The notes below the pieces were generated by a model that made no database searches, had not been told where the DNA came from, and was given only the letters and a program-made list of their open reading frames with translations. This document shows positions 55,775-63,907 of a DNA stretch of 64,000 bases, piece by piece; positions within the stretch are counted from its first letter, which is position 1; each line of letters opens with the position of its first letter. A program made the translations under genes and the position numbers. This stretch comes from Vibrio nigripulchritudo ATCC 27043 (lineage in GTDB: Bacteria; Pseudomonadota; Gammaproteobacteria; Enterobacterales; Vibrionaceae): contig NZ_AFWJ01000311.1 of the NCBI RefSeq assembly GCF_000222685.1, positions 30,763 to 94,762 on the forward strand, given 5' to 3'.

Positions 55775-56298
55775 TAAGCACACTCACAATCAGTGTGTGC
55801 ATTGTTCCCTAAGCCTTTTTGGCACATTTCAGCCATAGGGATATCCAGATAAGCGAAAGCTTCTAGCCTTTCTGCCGTTGAAGCAAGTGACGGGACTACA
55901 GGGACAAATTCAGCCACATCTGCTAGGTCATTGTTTTCAGGTGGCTCCCGGTGCTTTGGCATTTGGGAACGATCTAACACACTGGAACCTCCACCAGAAC
56001 CACTGCCCGTTTCACCTATCAACACAGTCGGGTTACCCGAAGCGACCGAACCACCATGCGATGTGCCATCTCCCTGGCGAGCGGCTGGTTTGCCGTTAAT
56101 AAATACACCGGATGAGCCTGCTGCAATGCTGTCAGGTGGTCCAACACAAACGCACATGTCGCCCTGACGGGCGGCGGGCATGCCTCCAACAAAAACATTT
56201 GGAGATCCAGCAGCGACTGGTCCTCCTACATGAGGGATCTTTCCTGTTACTGCGGGGCAGGTATGAGCAGAACCGATGTGAGCTGCAGGCTTTCCCAT
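55774..56298 (-). CDS. PAAR-domain protein (T6SS spike tip)
   Basis: A 174-residue protein. Residues 1-95 are a PAAR domain: MGKPAAHIGSAHTCPAVTGK, HVGGPVAAGSPNVFVGGMPAARQGD and NGKPAARQGDGTSHGG, with His and Cys residues for the metal. The tail (96-174) is low-complexity Gly/Ser, then Pro-rich, ending in CECA. It caps VgrG and carries the effector. First in the four-gene operon; it is divergent from the membrane gene at 56646. Confidence 0.85.
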   Translation of the reverse strand: MGKPAAHIGSAHTCPAVTGKIPHVGGPVAAGSPNVFVGGMPAARQGDMCVCVGPPDSIAAGSSGVFINGKPAARQGDGTSHGGSVASGNPTVLIGETGSGSGGGSSVLDRSQMPKHREPPENNDLADVAEFVPVVPSLASTAERLEAFAYLDIPMAEMCQKGLGNNAHTDCECA

Positions 56299-56645
56299 TT
56301 TGATATCCTTCGCACGGTTTAGCAGAGGGCTATTGCCCTAATGTCAAATTGGTCAATATGAAATGTATTCCTTATCAGCGCGCGAACCTAACATAATGAG
56401 CGTTTTCAGACAATTAGAACGATTATTAGGCATGCCCGCAGGTTGATTTCTGCCGCATTTTTACTCCAAGATCCGATTAGCTCACTAATTTATAAGATTT
56501 TATTGATAACATTAACATAATCATTCCTACCTTTAGATTCTGCACCGTTTGTTGGTTCTCTCATCCACTTTTCGTGAATTCTTAACATGCACCACTAGTA
56601 TTGGTCGTTATAATGCACCTACCTCTTTTTCATGGACTTGTTTTT
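56299..56645. other. Divergent intergenic region, PAAR and membrane protein
   Basis: This gap holds the two divergent promoters. A short hairpin AGGGC/GCCCT (56325-56338) lies in the PAAR leader. The 56460-56600 part is AT-rich. No further gene is visible. Confidence 0.5.
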
Positions 56646-57524
56646 ATGGACCATTCTGACCAACTGCCCTCTCAACCTGCACCTTCCTCGTCAGGAACAG
56701 GGTTATCCGATACCAAAAAGTTTTGGATGACGTTGTTGATCATCGCCATTACCGCTTTAGGTTTTGTGCGAGTCACCGACGAGAAAGCCCATGAAATGGT
56801 CAATGAAAGCATGTTGGTTGCGGGTGCCAGTTTTGCTACGGCGAGAACGTTAGATGCGGCAATTTCGCTGGTAAAAAGTGCAGAAATATCGGTTGGTGTT
56901 GCTTCTGTAACGTTGGGACAGGTATTAAACCCAGTGAGCGATCTGATAGATAAATTTGCTTGGGTTATGACACTTTCCGTGGGCTCGCTGGCATTACAAA
57001 AGGTACTGCTATTGATGATGTCGTCCCACTTAGCTAATGCGTTACTGGCATTTTGCGCACTGGGTTTGCTGTTAGCCATGTGGTCGCCTGTCATGCAAGG
57101 CTATAGGAAACACTGGTTTAGCGCGTTTAAATTTATGGTCCTTATTCGCTTTGCGGTAGTGATTTCTTTGGGTTTGAATATTGCAATCGATACTCTGTTT
57201 CTGGATAAGCAAATTGAATCACGTGCAAACTACATTGAAGAAGTGACCATGCTGGTTCAGCAAGCCTCCGATCCGTCTTCCATTGAGCAAGAAACGGAAG
57301 AATCCGGTTTTATGGGTTCCATTCGAGATAGCTGGGATAGCCTGACAGGAAAGCTGAAATCGCACACACAAAGGTTAGACATTATCCAGAACAGTGTTGA
57401 AGACTCCATCATCAGTCTGATGGAACTCATCGCCCTATTTATCTTAAAAACGGTGTTACTCCCCATTGGATTTCTGGTTGTCTTTAAGAACATCATTTTG
57501 AGTAAATCTATTAACCTCCTCTAA
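56646..57524 (+). CDS. Multi-pass membrane protein, unknown function
   Basis: A 292-residue protein with a Pro/Ser-rich start (MDHSDQLPSQPAPSSSGTG) and hydrophobic segments at about 27-40, 95-120, 125-145, 160-185 and 265-285 (for example FWMTLLIIAITALGFV and LIALFILKTVLLPIGFLVVF). Residues 190-255 are a charged loop or coiled coil. I recognise no family. The start is uncertain: TTG 56601, ATG 56613 and ATG 56646 are in frame; the last has GGA at a fair distance. It lies between the T6SS operon and the biosynthetic operon, on the same strand as the latter but 132 nt away. Confidence 0.6.
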   Translation: MDHSDQLPSQPAPSSSGTGLSDTKKFWMTLLIIAITALGFVRVTDEKAHEMVNESMLVAGASFATARTLDAAISLVKSAEISVGVASVTLGQVLNPVSDLIDKFAWVMTLSVGSLALQKVLLLMMSSHLANALLAFCALGLLLAMWSPVMQGYRKHWFSAFKFMVLIRFAVVISLGLNIAIDTLFLDKQIESRANYIEEVTMLVQQASDPSSIEQETEESGFMGSIRDSWDSLTGKLKSHTQRLDIIQNSVEDSIISLMELIALFILKTVLLPIGFLVVFKNIILSKSINLL

Positions 57525-57656
57525 AAATAGAGATTAATTACAAATAGTTATCTGATATTAACTTTCTTGATGATAATTTATCCTTCAAAGGCTCTTTTAT
57601 TATGAACACTGTTTTATTACTATAAAAAGAACAGCAATGGAAAGTTGGATAACAAT

Positions 57657-58652
57657 ATGGCTTTTAGGATTGTCTCGAGTGACATATATCTACCTGAGTA
57701 CCCATGGAGCGCGGAAGACTTTGATGTCTACCTGGGGCTAACTAAGGGAACTAGCAACAAAAAGTTCGCAGTAGAAAAACGCTATATCGCATCACGACAA
57801 GAAAGCGCAATATTCATGGCAACACAAGCCATTCTTAAGTGTTTAAGACAGAGTCCGTTTTCGCTTTCGGACATCGATTTACTTATCTATGCCAGTGGCA
57901 CCCACCATCAATCACTCCCTTATGATGCTGCCGCGGTATTGGCAGAGCTCAAAGCCCCACCTTCAATCACAAGTTTAGACATCAATAGCACCTGTCTTTC
58001 ATTTTTGTCTGCTCTCGATTATGCCCAATGTGTTTTTGCGGCTAAGCGTCATCAACGGGTGCTGATCGTAACAAGTGAGCTGGGATCTGGGATCACATTA
58101 AACAAGTTCAAAAAGCCCAAACCTGAAGTGGCAACCCTATTTTCAGACGGAGCAGCCGCATATCTTCTGGAGGCTTCGGAGCTCAGTTATGGCTTACACG
58201 GCGCGATGTTTGAAACGCATCATGAAGGCTATGAATGTTGCCAAATTAAGGGGGGTGGTAGCCATATCAATCCTCATAAAGTCTCTCACGCTGAATACCT
58301 AGCAGCCTGCCAGTTTGAAATGGACGGAAAATCCCTGTTCAGACATATTGTTAACGTTATGCCTGAATTTTTGAAACGTGGAATAGCTAACGCCGGACTT
58401 TCCCAAAGCGACATTGCTTACTTTCTTCCACACCAAGCCAGCCATCATGGCATGGCAAAGCTGCCGAAGCTCACCGGTTTTAGCGCGGAAAAAATCGTGA
58501 ATAACTTCCGCGAATTAGGCAATCAGGTGGCCGCATCACTCCCCATTAACCTGCACTTACTTCGCCTAGAAAAAGCGGGAAGTGGCGAAAAGGTTTTGCT
58601 CGCTGGCTCTGCCGCTGGTCTCTCTTTAGGAATGGGAGTCATAGAGTTATGA
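57657..58652 (+). CDS. KAS III / FabH-like beta-ketoacyl synthase
   Basis: A 331-residue thiolase-fold enzyme with a full Cys-His-Asn triad: C113 in LDINSTCLSFLSAL, H259 in YFLPHQASHHGM and N289 in RELGNQVAASLPI. The set fits FabH, PqsD or OleA-type Claisen condensation or acyl transfer, acting on acyl-ACP or acyl-CoA. It is not the housekeeping fabH, which belongs with plsX and fabD. First gene of a six-gene operon; it overlaps the next gene by four bases (ATGA). ATG 57657 is chosen over TTG 57645. Substrates are unknown. Confidence 0.85.
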   Translation: MAFRIVSSDIYLPEYPWSAEDFDVYLGLTKGTSNKKFAVEKRYIASRQESAIFMATQAILKCLRQSPFSLSDIDLLIYASGTHHQSLPYDAAAVLAELKAPPSITSLDINSTCLSFLSALDYAQCVFAAKRHQRVLIVTSELGSGITLNKFKKPKPEVATLFSDGAAAYLLEASELSYGLHGAMFETHHEGYECCQIKGGGSHINPHKVSHAEYLAACQFEMDGKSLFRHIVNVMPEFLKRGIANAGLSQSDIAYFLPHQASHHGMAKLPKLTGFSAEKIVNNFRELGNQVAASLPINLHLLRLEKAGSGEKVLLAGSAAGLSLGMGVIEL

Positions 58653-59635
58653 GAATATTGGTCACTGGGGGAACAGGCATGCTGGGTAGTGCTATCTTGC
58701 GCATGTACCATCAACAGCACGATCTTTCTTTCCTTGGAAGAAATCAAACCATTGCAGAAAACCTCACTCAAAAATATGGGGTAACGGCTCATATTGGGGA
58801 CTTGTCCAACAAAGCGGTTTTGCGCGCCGCATGTGAAAATGTGGATGCCATTATTCACACTGCCGCGCTTTCTAGCCCTTGGGGAACCTACCAAGAGTTC
58901 TATCAGGCGAATGTTGCTGGCACACAAAACCTGCTAGAAGCGGCTACAGAAGCACAGGTTAAAACCTTTATTCACATCTCCACCACCAGCGTCTATTTTG
59001 ATGAAACCGATCGCTGGTCAATTAAAGAGTCTGACCCGGTTGCCAGCAAATTTTGTAACGACTATGCGAAGACCAAGTACCAGGCAGAACAGCTTGTGCA
59101 GTCTTCTCCTGTTCACAGTGTCATCTTAAGACCAAGGGGCATATTTGGTCCTAACGACCGAGCCATAGTACCAAGGGTAATGAACGCTATTCGGGGTCAA
59201 ACTCTGTTGCTGCCTTCAAGTCGTAATCCGGTTCTGGATCTGACATACGTAGATAACGTTGCCGAAGCGGCTTTGTTGAGCTGTGAAAAAGCCGAGCAAA
59301 TCGATTCAGGTACTCTCCTAAACATAAGTAATGATCAACCTATGCCTGTTGAACATATTTTGTCTGAGCTTTTCAGCCAAAGTAACATGACGATAAAAAT
59401 GAAAAGGCTACCGTATCCAATTCTTTTACCTATCCTGACGTTCAGTGAATGGGTCAGAGATAAACTTCCAAATCGACCAGAGCCAAAAATCACGCGCTAC
59501 TCCGCTGGATTATTCCATTATCATCAGACTCTGGATATCAACCGAGCGAAAGCACTACTCGGATACCAACCCAAAATATCAATAAAAGAAGGGATTCAAC
59601 GTTATGTCAGTTGGCGTGAAAATCAGATTGTATGA
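58649..59635 (+). CDS. Extended short-chain dehydrogenase (3-beta-HSD/epimerase type)
   Basis: A 328-residue NAD(P)-binding enzyme: GGTGMLG (7-13) binds the cofactor, HTAALSSPWG (70-79) and STTSVYF (111-117) follow, and Y139-A-K-T-K143 gives the YxxxK catalytic pair. RPRGIFGPNDRAIVPR and LTYVDNVAEAAL are typical of the 3-beta-hydroxysteroid dehydrogenase/OleD subgroup. By position it would reduce the beta-keto product of the preceding ketosynthase. It overlaps the upstream gene by 4 and the downstream one by 32 bases. Confidence 0.85.
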   Translation: MRILVTGGTGMLGSAILRMYHQQHDLSFLGRNQTIAENLTQKYGVTAHIGDLSNKAVLRAACENVDAIIHTAALSSPWGTYQEFYQANVAGTQNLLEAATEAQVKTFIHISTTSVYFDETDRWSIKESDPVASKFCNDYAKTKYQAEQLVQSSPVHSVILRPRGIFGPNDRAIVPRVMNAIRGQTLLLPSSRNPVLDLTYVDNVAEAALLSCEKAEQIDSGTLLNISNDQPMPVEHILSELFSQSNMTIKMKRLPYPILLPILTFSEWVRDKLPNRPEPKITRYSAGLFHYHQTLDINRAKALLGYQPKISIKEGIQRYVSWRENQIV

Positions 59636-60467
59636 AGGCGGTCACTGCGTTCACCCAGGCTTTGTGGTGAAACCGGGCAGTGGTTTGAAACCGCGAGCCT
59701 TTCCTGCGGCAGTGGCATTGCTGCATCATCCAGAGCATGGATACGTCCTGTTCGATACGGGTTACCATCAGGAATTTTTTAAGCAGACCCGACCATTTCC
59801 AGAGCGATTTTACGCGTGGACTACACCTTGTCACTTCAATCACGGAGATGGCATTCTTGAGCAGTTTGAAAAAGAAGGCATTCAGAAAAGTCACATTGAA
59901 CATGTGGTGCTTTCTCACTTTCATGCCGACCACATCGCGGCTATCAGGGAGTTTGAACATTGCCCCATTCACTGTGATCCGCGGGGTCTTGATGCTCTTG
60001 TACATTCAAGCCGTATGGGTGGAGTTCGCAAAGGGTATTTAAAAAAGCTCCTTCCTGAGCACGTCAAAAAGAACATTCAGTTTCATTCAGACTATTCGAT
60101 TCCACTGAATACTATTTTCCCGCAAGCAAAAGGTATTGATTTGCATTGTCTGGATTTGTTTGGCGACGCTTCGATGTATCTGGTCGACCTTCCCGGTCAC
60201 GCTGCCGGGCAAGTCGGCTTGCTCGCCAGGCTGGAAAGCAAGTGGGTGTTTTTGCTGGCTGATGCCTGCTGGTTGATTGAAAGCCTTTCACATCGAATTG
60301 ATCAACACTGGCTTGCCAATATGCTGTGTGATGATGTGAAAGCCTATAAGCGAATCCTGCACGAACTCAGAAAATGTCATGACCAGTTGAGCGATGTTGT
60401 CGAACTGGTTCCATCTCATTGCTCTGACACCATTAATCGCCTCAAAGCAGAAGGGTGGATATCATGA
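59604..60467 (+). CDS. Metallo-beta-lactamase-fold hydrolase, AHL-lactonase-like
   Basis: A 287-residue MBL protein: H105-F-H107-A-D109-H110, H199 in DLPGHAAGQ and D220 in LLADACW supply a two-metal site. The N-terminal pattern (LYEGGHCVHPGFV, then FPAAVALLHHPEHGYVLFDTGY) and the loop order resemble N-acyl-homoserine lactonases. In this operon a thioesterase or lactonase step is equally likely, as PqsE shows for MBL enzymes in biosynthesis. It overlaps the SDR by 32 bases and the next gene by four. Confidence 0.85.
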   Translation: MSVGVKIRLYEGGHCVHPGFVVKPGSGLKPRAFPAAVALLHHPEHGYVLFDTGYHQEFFKQTRPFPERFYAWTTPCHFNHGDGILEQFEKEGIQKSHIEHVVLSHFHADHIAAIREFEHCPIHCDPRGLDALVHSSRMGGVRKGYLKKLLPEHVKKNIQFHSDYSIPLNTIFPQAKGIDLHCLDLFGDASMYLVDLPGHAAGQVGLLARLESKWVFLLADACWLIESLSHRIDQHWLANMLCDDVKAYKRILHELRKCHDQLSDVVELVPSHCSDTINRLKAEGWIS

Positions 60468-61720
60468 TCACTCTTCTTCGCCATTACGTTCAGGCTCGCT
60501 ACCCAAAATTTAAATCCCGAGAACAAGTAGAAGATTGGCAACAGAACCGATTGCAACGTCACCTGAACTGGGTGTGTGATAACTCTCCTCTATATTCGCC
60601 ACTAAAAGGGCTGCCGCTGGATGCTTTTCCTGTCATAAACAAAAGTTTCATGATGGAAAACCTGTCGAAAATAAACACGGAAAGGCTAAAAGGTGAAGAC
60701 CTTATGTCGCAGGCACTAGAAGCAGAATCTTCACGCCAGTTTAATCAATCCAAAGTTGGAAATATTACCGTCGGGCTTTCATCCGGTACGTCGGGGCAGC
60801 GTGGACTTTTTCTTGCGAATAACCATGAAAGGCAAATGTGGGCAGGTAACATTCTCGGAAAACTCCTGCCTAATGTCTGGCAAAAACACCGTATCGCGCT
60901 TGCGCTCAGAGCCAACAGCCCACTTTATAGCACGATAAATCGAGGTCCCATCAAGTTCTATTTCGCTGATTTGATGAAGCCAACGGATGAATGGATAAAA
61001 GAGCTCGATGAATTTCAGCCCACGCTTTTGGTAGGGAGTGCGCAGGCATTGCAGTTGTGTGCAGAGTTCAGCGGTACTTTTGGGTTACCGGCAATGAACC
61101 CACAACGCATCATTTCCGGAGCAGAAGTGCTCACACCATCTGATAGAGCTTTCATCGAAAACCGATTCAACGCTGATTTGCACGAAGTCTACCAATGCAC
61201 TGAAGGCTTTTTAGGCTGCACTGACAGCAATGGTCAAATGCGCTGGAATCAGGACATTGTTTACATCGAAAAGCACTGGTTAAACAAAGAAAAAACACAC
61301 TATAGCCCTATCATTACCGACTTCCGTAGGCGCACCCAACCCGTTATTCGATACCAACTGGATGACATCATAGAAGCCAAAGAAGACGAAGGCATTTTCG
61401 AACCCATTGGAGCAATTGCCGGCAGAAGTGGAGACAAACTTCTTCTGCCGAGGAACTCTATGCCAACACCTGTTTTACCCGATTTGATTTACCGCGCTGT
61501 CACCTTAAATTGCTGTGAACGAGTTGATTACCGAATCACACAATCCGCACGGAGTGAAGTAACCATTGAATGCGACTCTAAGTGGCATGACGCAATTTGC
61601 AACTCGCTCAAGCAGCTATTTCTAACTCTTCAGCTTGATGAAGTGAATTTTAAATTTGGTGCCCCGCCCGACTGGACACCAGCGAATAAACAGCGAAGAG
61701 TGGTAAACCAATATGTCTGA
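60464..61720 (+). CDS. Adenylate-forming enzyme, PaaK/coenzyme F390 synthetase-like
   Basis: A 418-residue protein with the ANL motifs of the phenylacetate-CoA ligase branch: SSGTSGQRG (106-114) as P-loop, SGAEVLT, YQCTEGF (243-249) and RYQLDD (296-301). It would activate a carboxylate as acyl-AMP; transfer to CoA, an amine or intramolecular closure cannot be decided. It is shorter than most full ligases and the C-terminal swinging domain is diverged. ATG 60464 overlaps the MBL stop (ATGA) and has AAGGGTGG upstream. OleC, a beta-lactone synthetase, is a distant functional parallel. Confidence 0.82.
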   Translation: MITLLRHYVQARYPKFKSREQVEDWQQNRLQRHLNWVCDNSPLYSPLKGLPLDAFPVINKSFMMENLSKINTERLKGEDLMSQALEAESSRQFNQSKVGNITVGLSSGTSGQRGLFLANNHERQMWAGNILGKLLPNVWQKHRIALALRANSPLYSTINRGPIKFYFADLMKPTDEWIKELDEFQPTLLVGSAQALQLCAEFSGTFGLPAMNPQRIISGAEVLTPSDRAFIENRFNADLHEVYQCTEGFLGCTDSNGQMRWNQDIVYIEKHWLNKEKTHYSPIITDFRRRTQPVIRYQLDDIIEAKEDEGIFEPIGAIAGRSGDKLLLPRNSMPTPVLPDLIYRAVTLNCCERVDYRITQSARSEVTIECDSKWHDAICNSLKQLFLTLQLDEVNFKFGAPPDWTPANKQRRVVNQYV

Positions 61721-62840
61721 TACGAAAAGAGTTTTAGTTACCGGAGCCAGAGCACCTGTTGCTGTCGACTGGGCACGCGCATTGATGCGTCAAGGTCATC
61801 AGGTGTTCATGACAGATTGCAGCCGCTTTCCGTTAGCCCGCTTTTTAAAAGGCACTCAAGGGTATTTACGAACACCGCCGCCAAGACAGGCATTCTCTGA
61901 CTACAAAGAGGCTGTTTTGCAAATCATTGACGCTCACAACATCGACATGGTGATTCCTACGTGTGAAGAAGTGTTTTACCTTGCTCAGATAAAAGCTGAA
62001 CGCCCAGATGTCGATTGGGTTCTGGCTGATTTAGATCTGCTGCATTCGCTGCACAATAAAAAGCAAATTTTTGAGGTTCTGGAAGGGCTTCCTGAAATCA
62101 AGCTTCCCGATACAAATGTGGTCACAGCAAAGCAGCAGATTGAAATAAGCCCAGAGACCATACTCAAACCTGTTTATTCTCGCTTTGGCGAGGAGATCAT
62201 CAGAGACGTTACCAAAGAGGCGATTTCAGGCATCGAAGTATCGAACCGTATTCCCTGGGTTCAACAACAAAAGCTGCGAGGAAAAGCCATTTGTCTGTAC
62301 GCTCTTTTCTCGCACGGAAAGCTCATTGCCCATCAAAGCTACTTGCCTCGCTATTGCCTGAACAAATCGGCGGCTTCCTATTTTGAACCGATAGCAGATA
62401 AGCGAATTCAACGTTTTCTTGAAGCGTTTGGAGAACGGCATCAATTTCACGGGCAAGCTTCATTCGATTTTATGGAAGATGAAGGCGATCTGTATGTGAT
62501 CGAATGCAACCCAAGAGCAACCAGTGGTCTACACCTTGTGGCAGAGGGAATAGATTGGGGAGAAGATGGATTTATACGGTCATCTAATCACAAATCTACT
62601 CCTAAACATTTAGGTTCGGTCATGCTGTTATCCGATGGACTTAGCACTCTGACCTCGAAGAAAAGCTGGCACGATTACCGCACTACGCGTTGCGCTATCG
62701 ATTGTAAACGCTATCCAATTTCAGGTTTGGCACCACTGTTTGTGCATTCTGAACTGATTTATAACGCGATTAAGCAAAAGCGCACCCTCTCTGCTGCAAC
62801 GACTTTCGACATCGAATGGGATGGGGAGAATGCATGCTAA
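61713..62840 (+). CDS. ATP-grasp ligase
   Basis: A 375-residue ATP-grasp protein. The preATP domain begins RVLVTGARAPVAVDWARAL; LKPVYSRFG (151-159) is the ATP-binding strand with its lysine, QQKLRGKAICLYAL follows, and E264 and N266 in VIECNPRATSGLH bind magnesium. Such enzymes couple a carboxylate to an amine or thiol through acyl phosphate. It overlaps the adenylating gene by 8 bases and the GNAT gene by 7. With the previous gene it gives the operon two carboxylate-activating enzymes. Confidence 0.85.
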   Translation: MSDTKRVLVTGARAPVAVDWARALMRQGHQVFMTDCSRFPLARFLKGTQGYLRTPPPRQAFSDYKEAVLQIIDAHNIDMVIPTCEEVFYLAQIKAERPDVDWVLADLDLLHSLHNKKQIFEVLEGLPEIKLPDTNVVTAKQQIEISPETILKPVYSRFGEEIIRDVTKEAISGIEVSNRIPWVQQQKLRGKAICLYALFSHGKLIAHQSYLPRYCLNKSAASYFEPIADKRIQRFLEAFGERHQFHGQASFDFMEDEGDLYVIECNPRATSGLHLVAEGIDWGEDGFIRSSNHKSTPKHLGSVMLLSDGLSTLTSKKSWHDYRTTRCAIDCKRYPISGLAPLFVHSELIYNAIKQKRTLSAATTFDIEWDGENAC

Positions 62841-63907
62841 CGTCGAATGAATGGCACCAGCACTTTTTAAAATTAATGGCTGAACCAGACATGATTCAGC
62901 AGTTCAACGCCAAATTCATAAACTACGACGTCAACGGTGTGTTCGTTCCAGCCACGGTTTCTTTGCCAGTGCACAACAACTGTTATGCGGTTTCGCCTCT
63001 GACATTGATTTCTGGGTACGGTGAAGACGAACTGCCAAAGCTTCAAAATCCCCTGCTAAGAATACTCAGTTCTGTACTGTTAAAGGCGCTGACCAAACCA
63101 TTGGAATGGGCTGGGCTGAATCAGGTCCAAATACTCAACAATCAATGCCTTTCTACCAATATGTACAGTTCACACTGGAATTCCATTCACCTTAGTGAAC
63201 TTAGAATAAAAGCAATCGCAGCGCACCCAGACAAAGCGCTGCTCCTGCGATCGTTAAACAACGTGCAGCATAGTTCAATCCTTCAAAATGCGAGGCGCGA
63301 TGGCTGGCTAGCTGTCGCGACTCGCCAAGTGTACTTGCATTGTGATTGGCAAAGTTTTATTCCTAACGCTGACATTAAAAGGGATAGAAAGCTTTTAGAA
63401 GAGAAAGGCTGGCAGTTCAGGCTATTGAAAACTCAGGATGAATGTCGTCAGGCAAAGCAGTTGTATGACGCTTTGTATCTCGATAAGTACAGCCAGCACA
63501 ACATTCAGTTTTCAGCAGAATATATGTATCACGCTGTTCAATACGAACTGGTTACGTTATTCGGGTTGTTTTACCAAGATGAAATGGTGGCTACATTAGG
63601 TCTTGTTGTAATCGACGGAGACATGACTTGCCCGATATTTGGATATGACATTAAGAAGCCGTCAAAAATGGGTCTCTATCGTCGAATATCGATATTCACT
63701 ATTGAATATGCCAGAGAGCGAAATCTCAATTTCAATATGAGCTCAGGTGCCCCCAGTTTCAAAGCCAACCGACGAGCCAAACCAGAAATTGAATATTCTT
63801 ATGTATACACCCGACATCTCAGTCCCTACAAAAGGCTAGTGTGGAGAGTACTGTCGTTTCTCACTAAAACGGTATACAAGCCAATTCTTCAGAAGTATCG
63901 GCTATAG
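62834..63907 (+). CDS. GNAT/FemAB-like acyltransferase
   Basis: A 357-residue protein. The C-terminal half (about 195-320) has GNAT features: WQFRLLKTQDECRQAKQLYDALY, then YQDEMVATLGLVVIDGDMTC and YRRISIFTIEYARERNLNFNMSSGAPSFKANRRAKPE, a pattern also seen in FemAB-like and peptidogalycan-type transferases. The N-terminal half is unclear. ATG 62834 (7-base overlap with the ATP-grasp gene, GGGGAG 5 nt upstream) is preferred over 62816. It would add an acyl or aminoacyl group. It ends with a basic tail and is the last operon gene visible. Confidence 0.75.
   Translation: MLTSNEWHQHFLKLMAEPDMIQQFNAKFINYDVNGVFVPATVSLPVHNNCYAVSPLTLISGYGEDELPKLQNPLLRILSSVLLKALTKPLEWAGLNQVQILNNQCLSTNMYSSHWNSIHLSELRIKAIAAHPDKALLLRSLNNVQHSSILQNARRDGWLAVATRQVYLHCDWQSFIPNADIKRDRKLLEEKGWQFRLLKTQDECRQAKQLYDALYLDKYSQHNIQFSAEYMYHAVQYELVTLFGLFYQDEMVATLGLVVIDGDMTCPIFGYDIKKPSKMGLYRRISIFTIEYARERNLNFNMSSGAPSFKANRRAKPEIEYSYVYTRHLSPYKRLVWRVLSFLTKTVYKPILQKYRL

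Noticed and set aside
57525-57656. A promoter for the six-gene operon
   Set aside because: The gap is AT-rich and contains several weak -35/-10 pairs such as TTGATG; none is clear enough to report.
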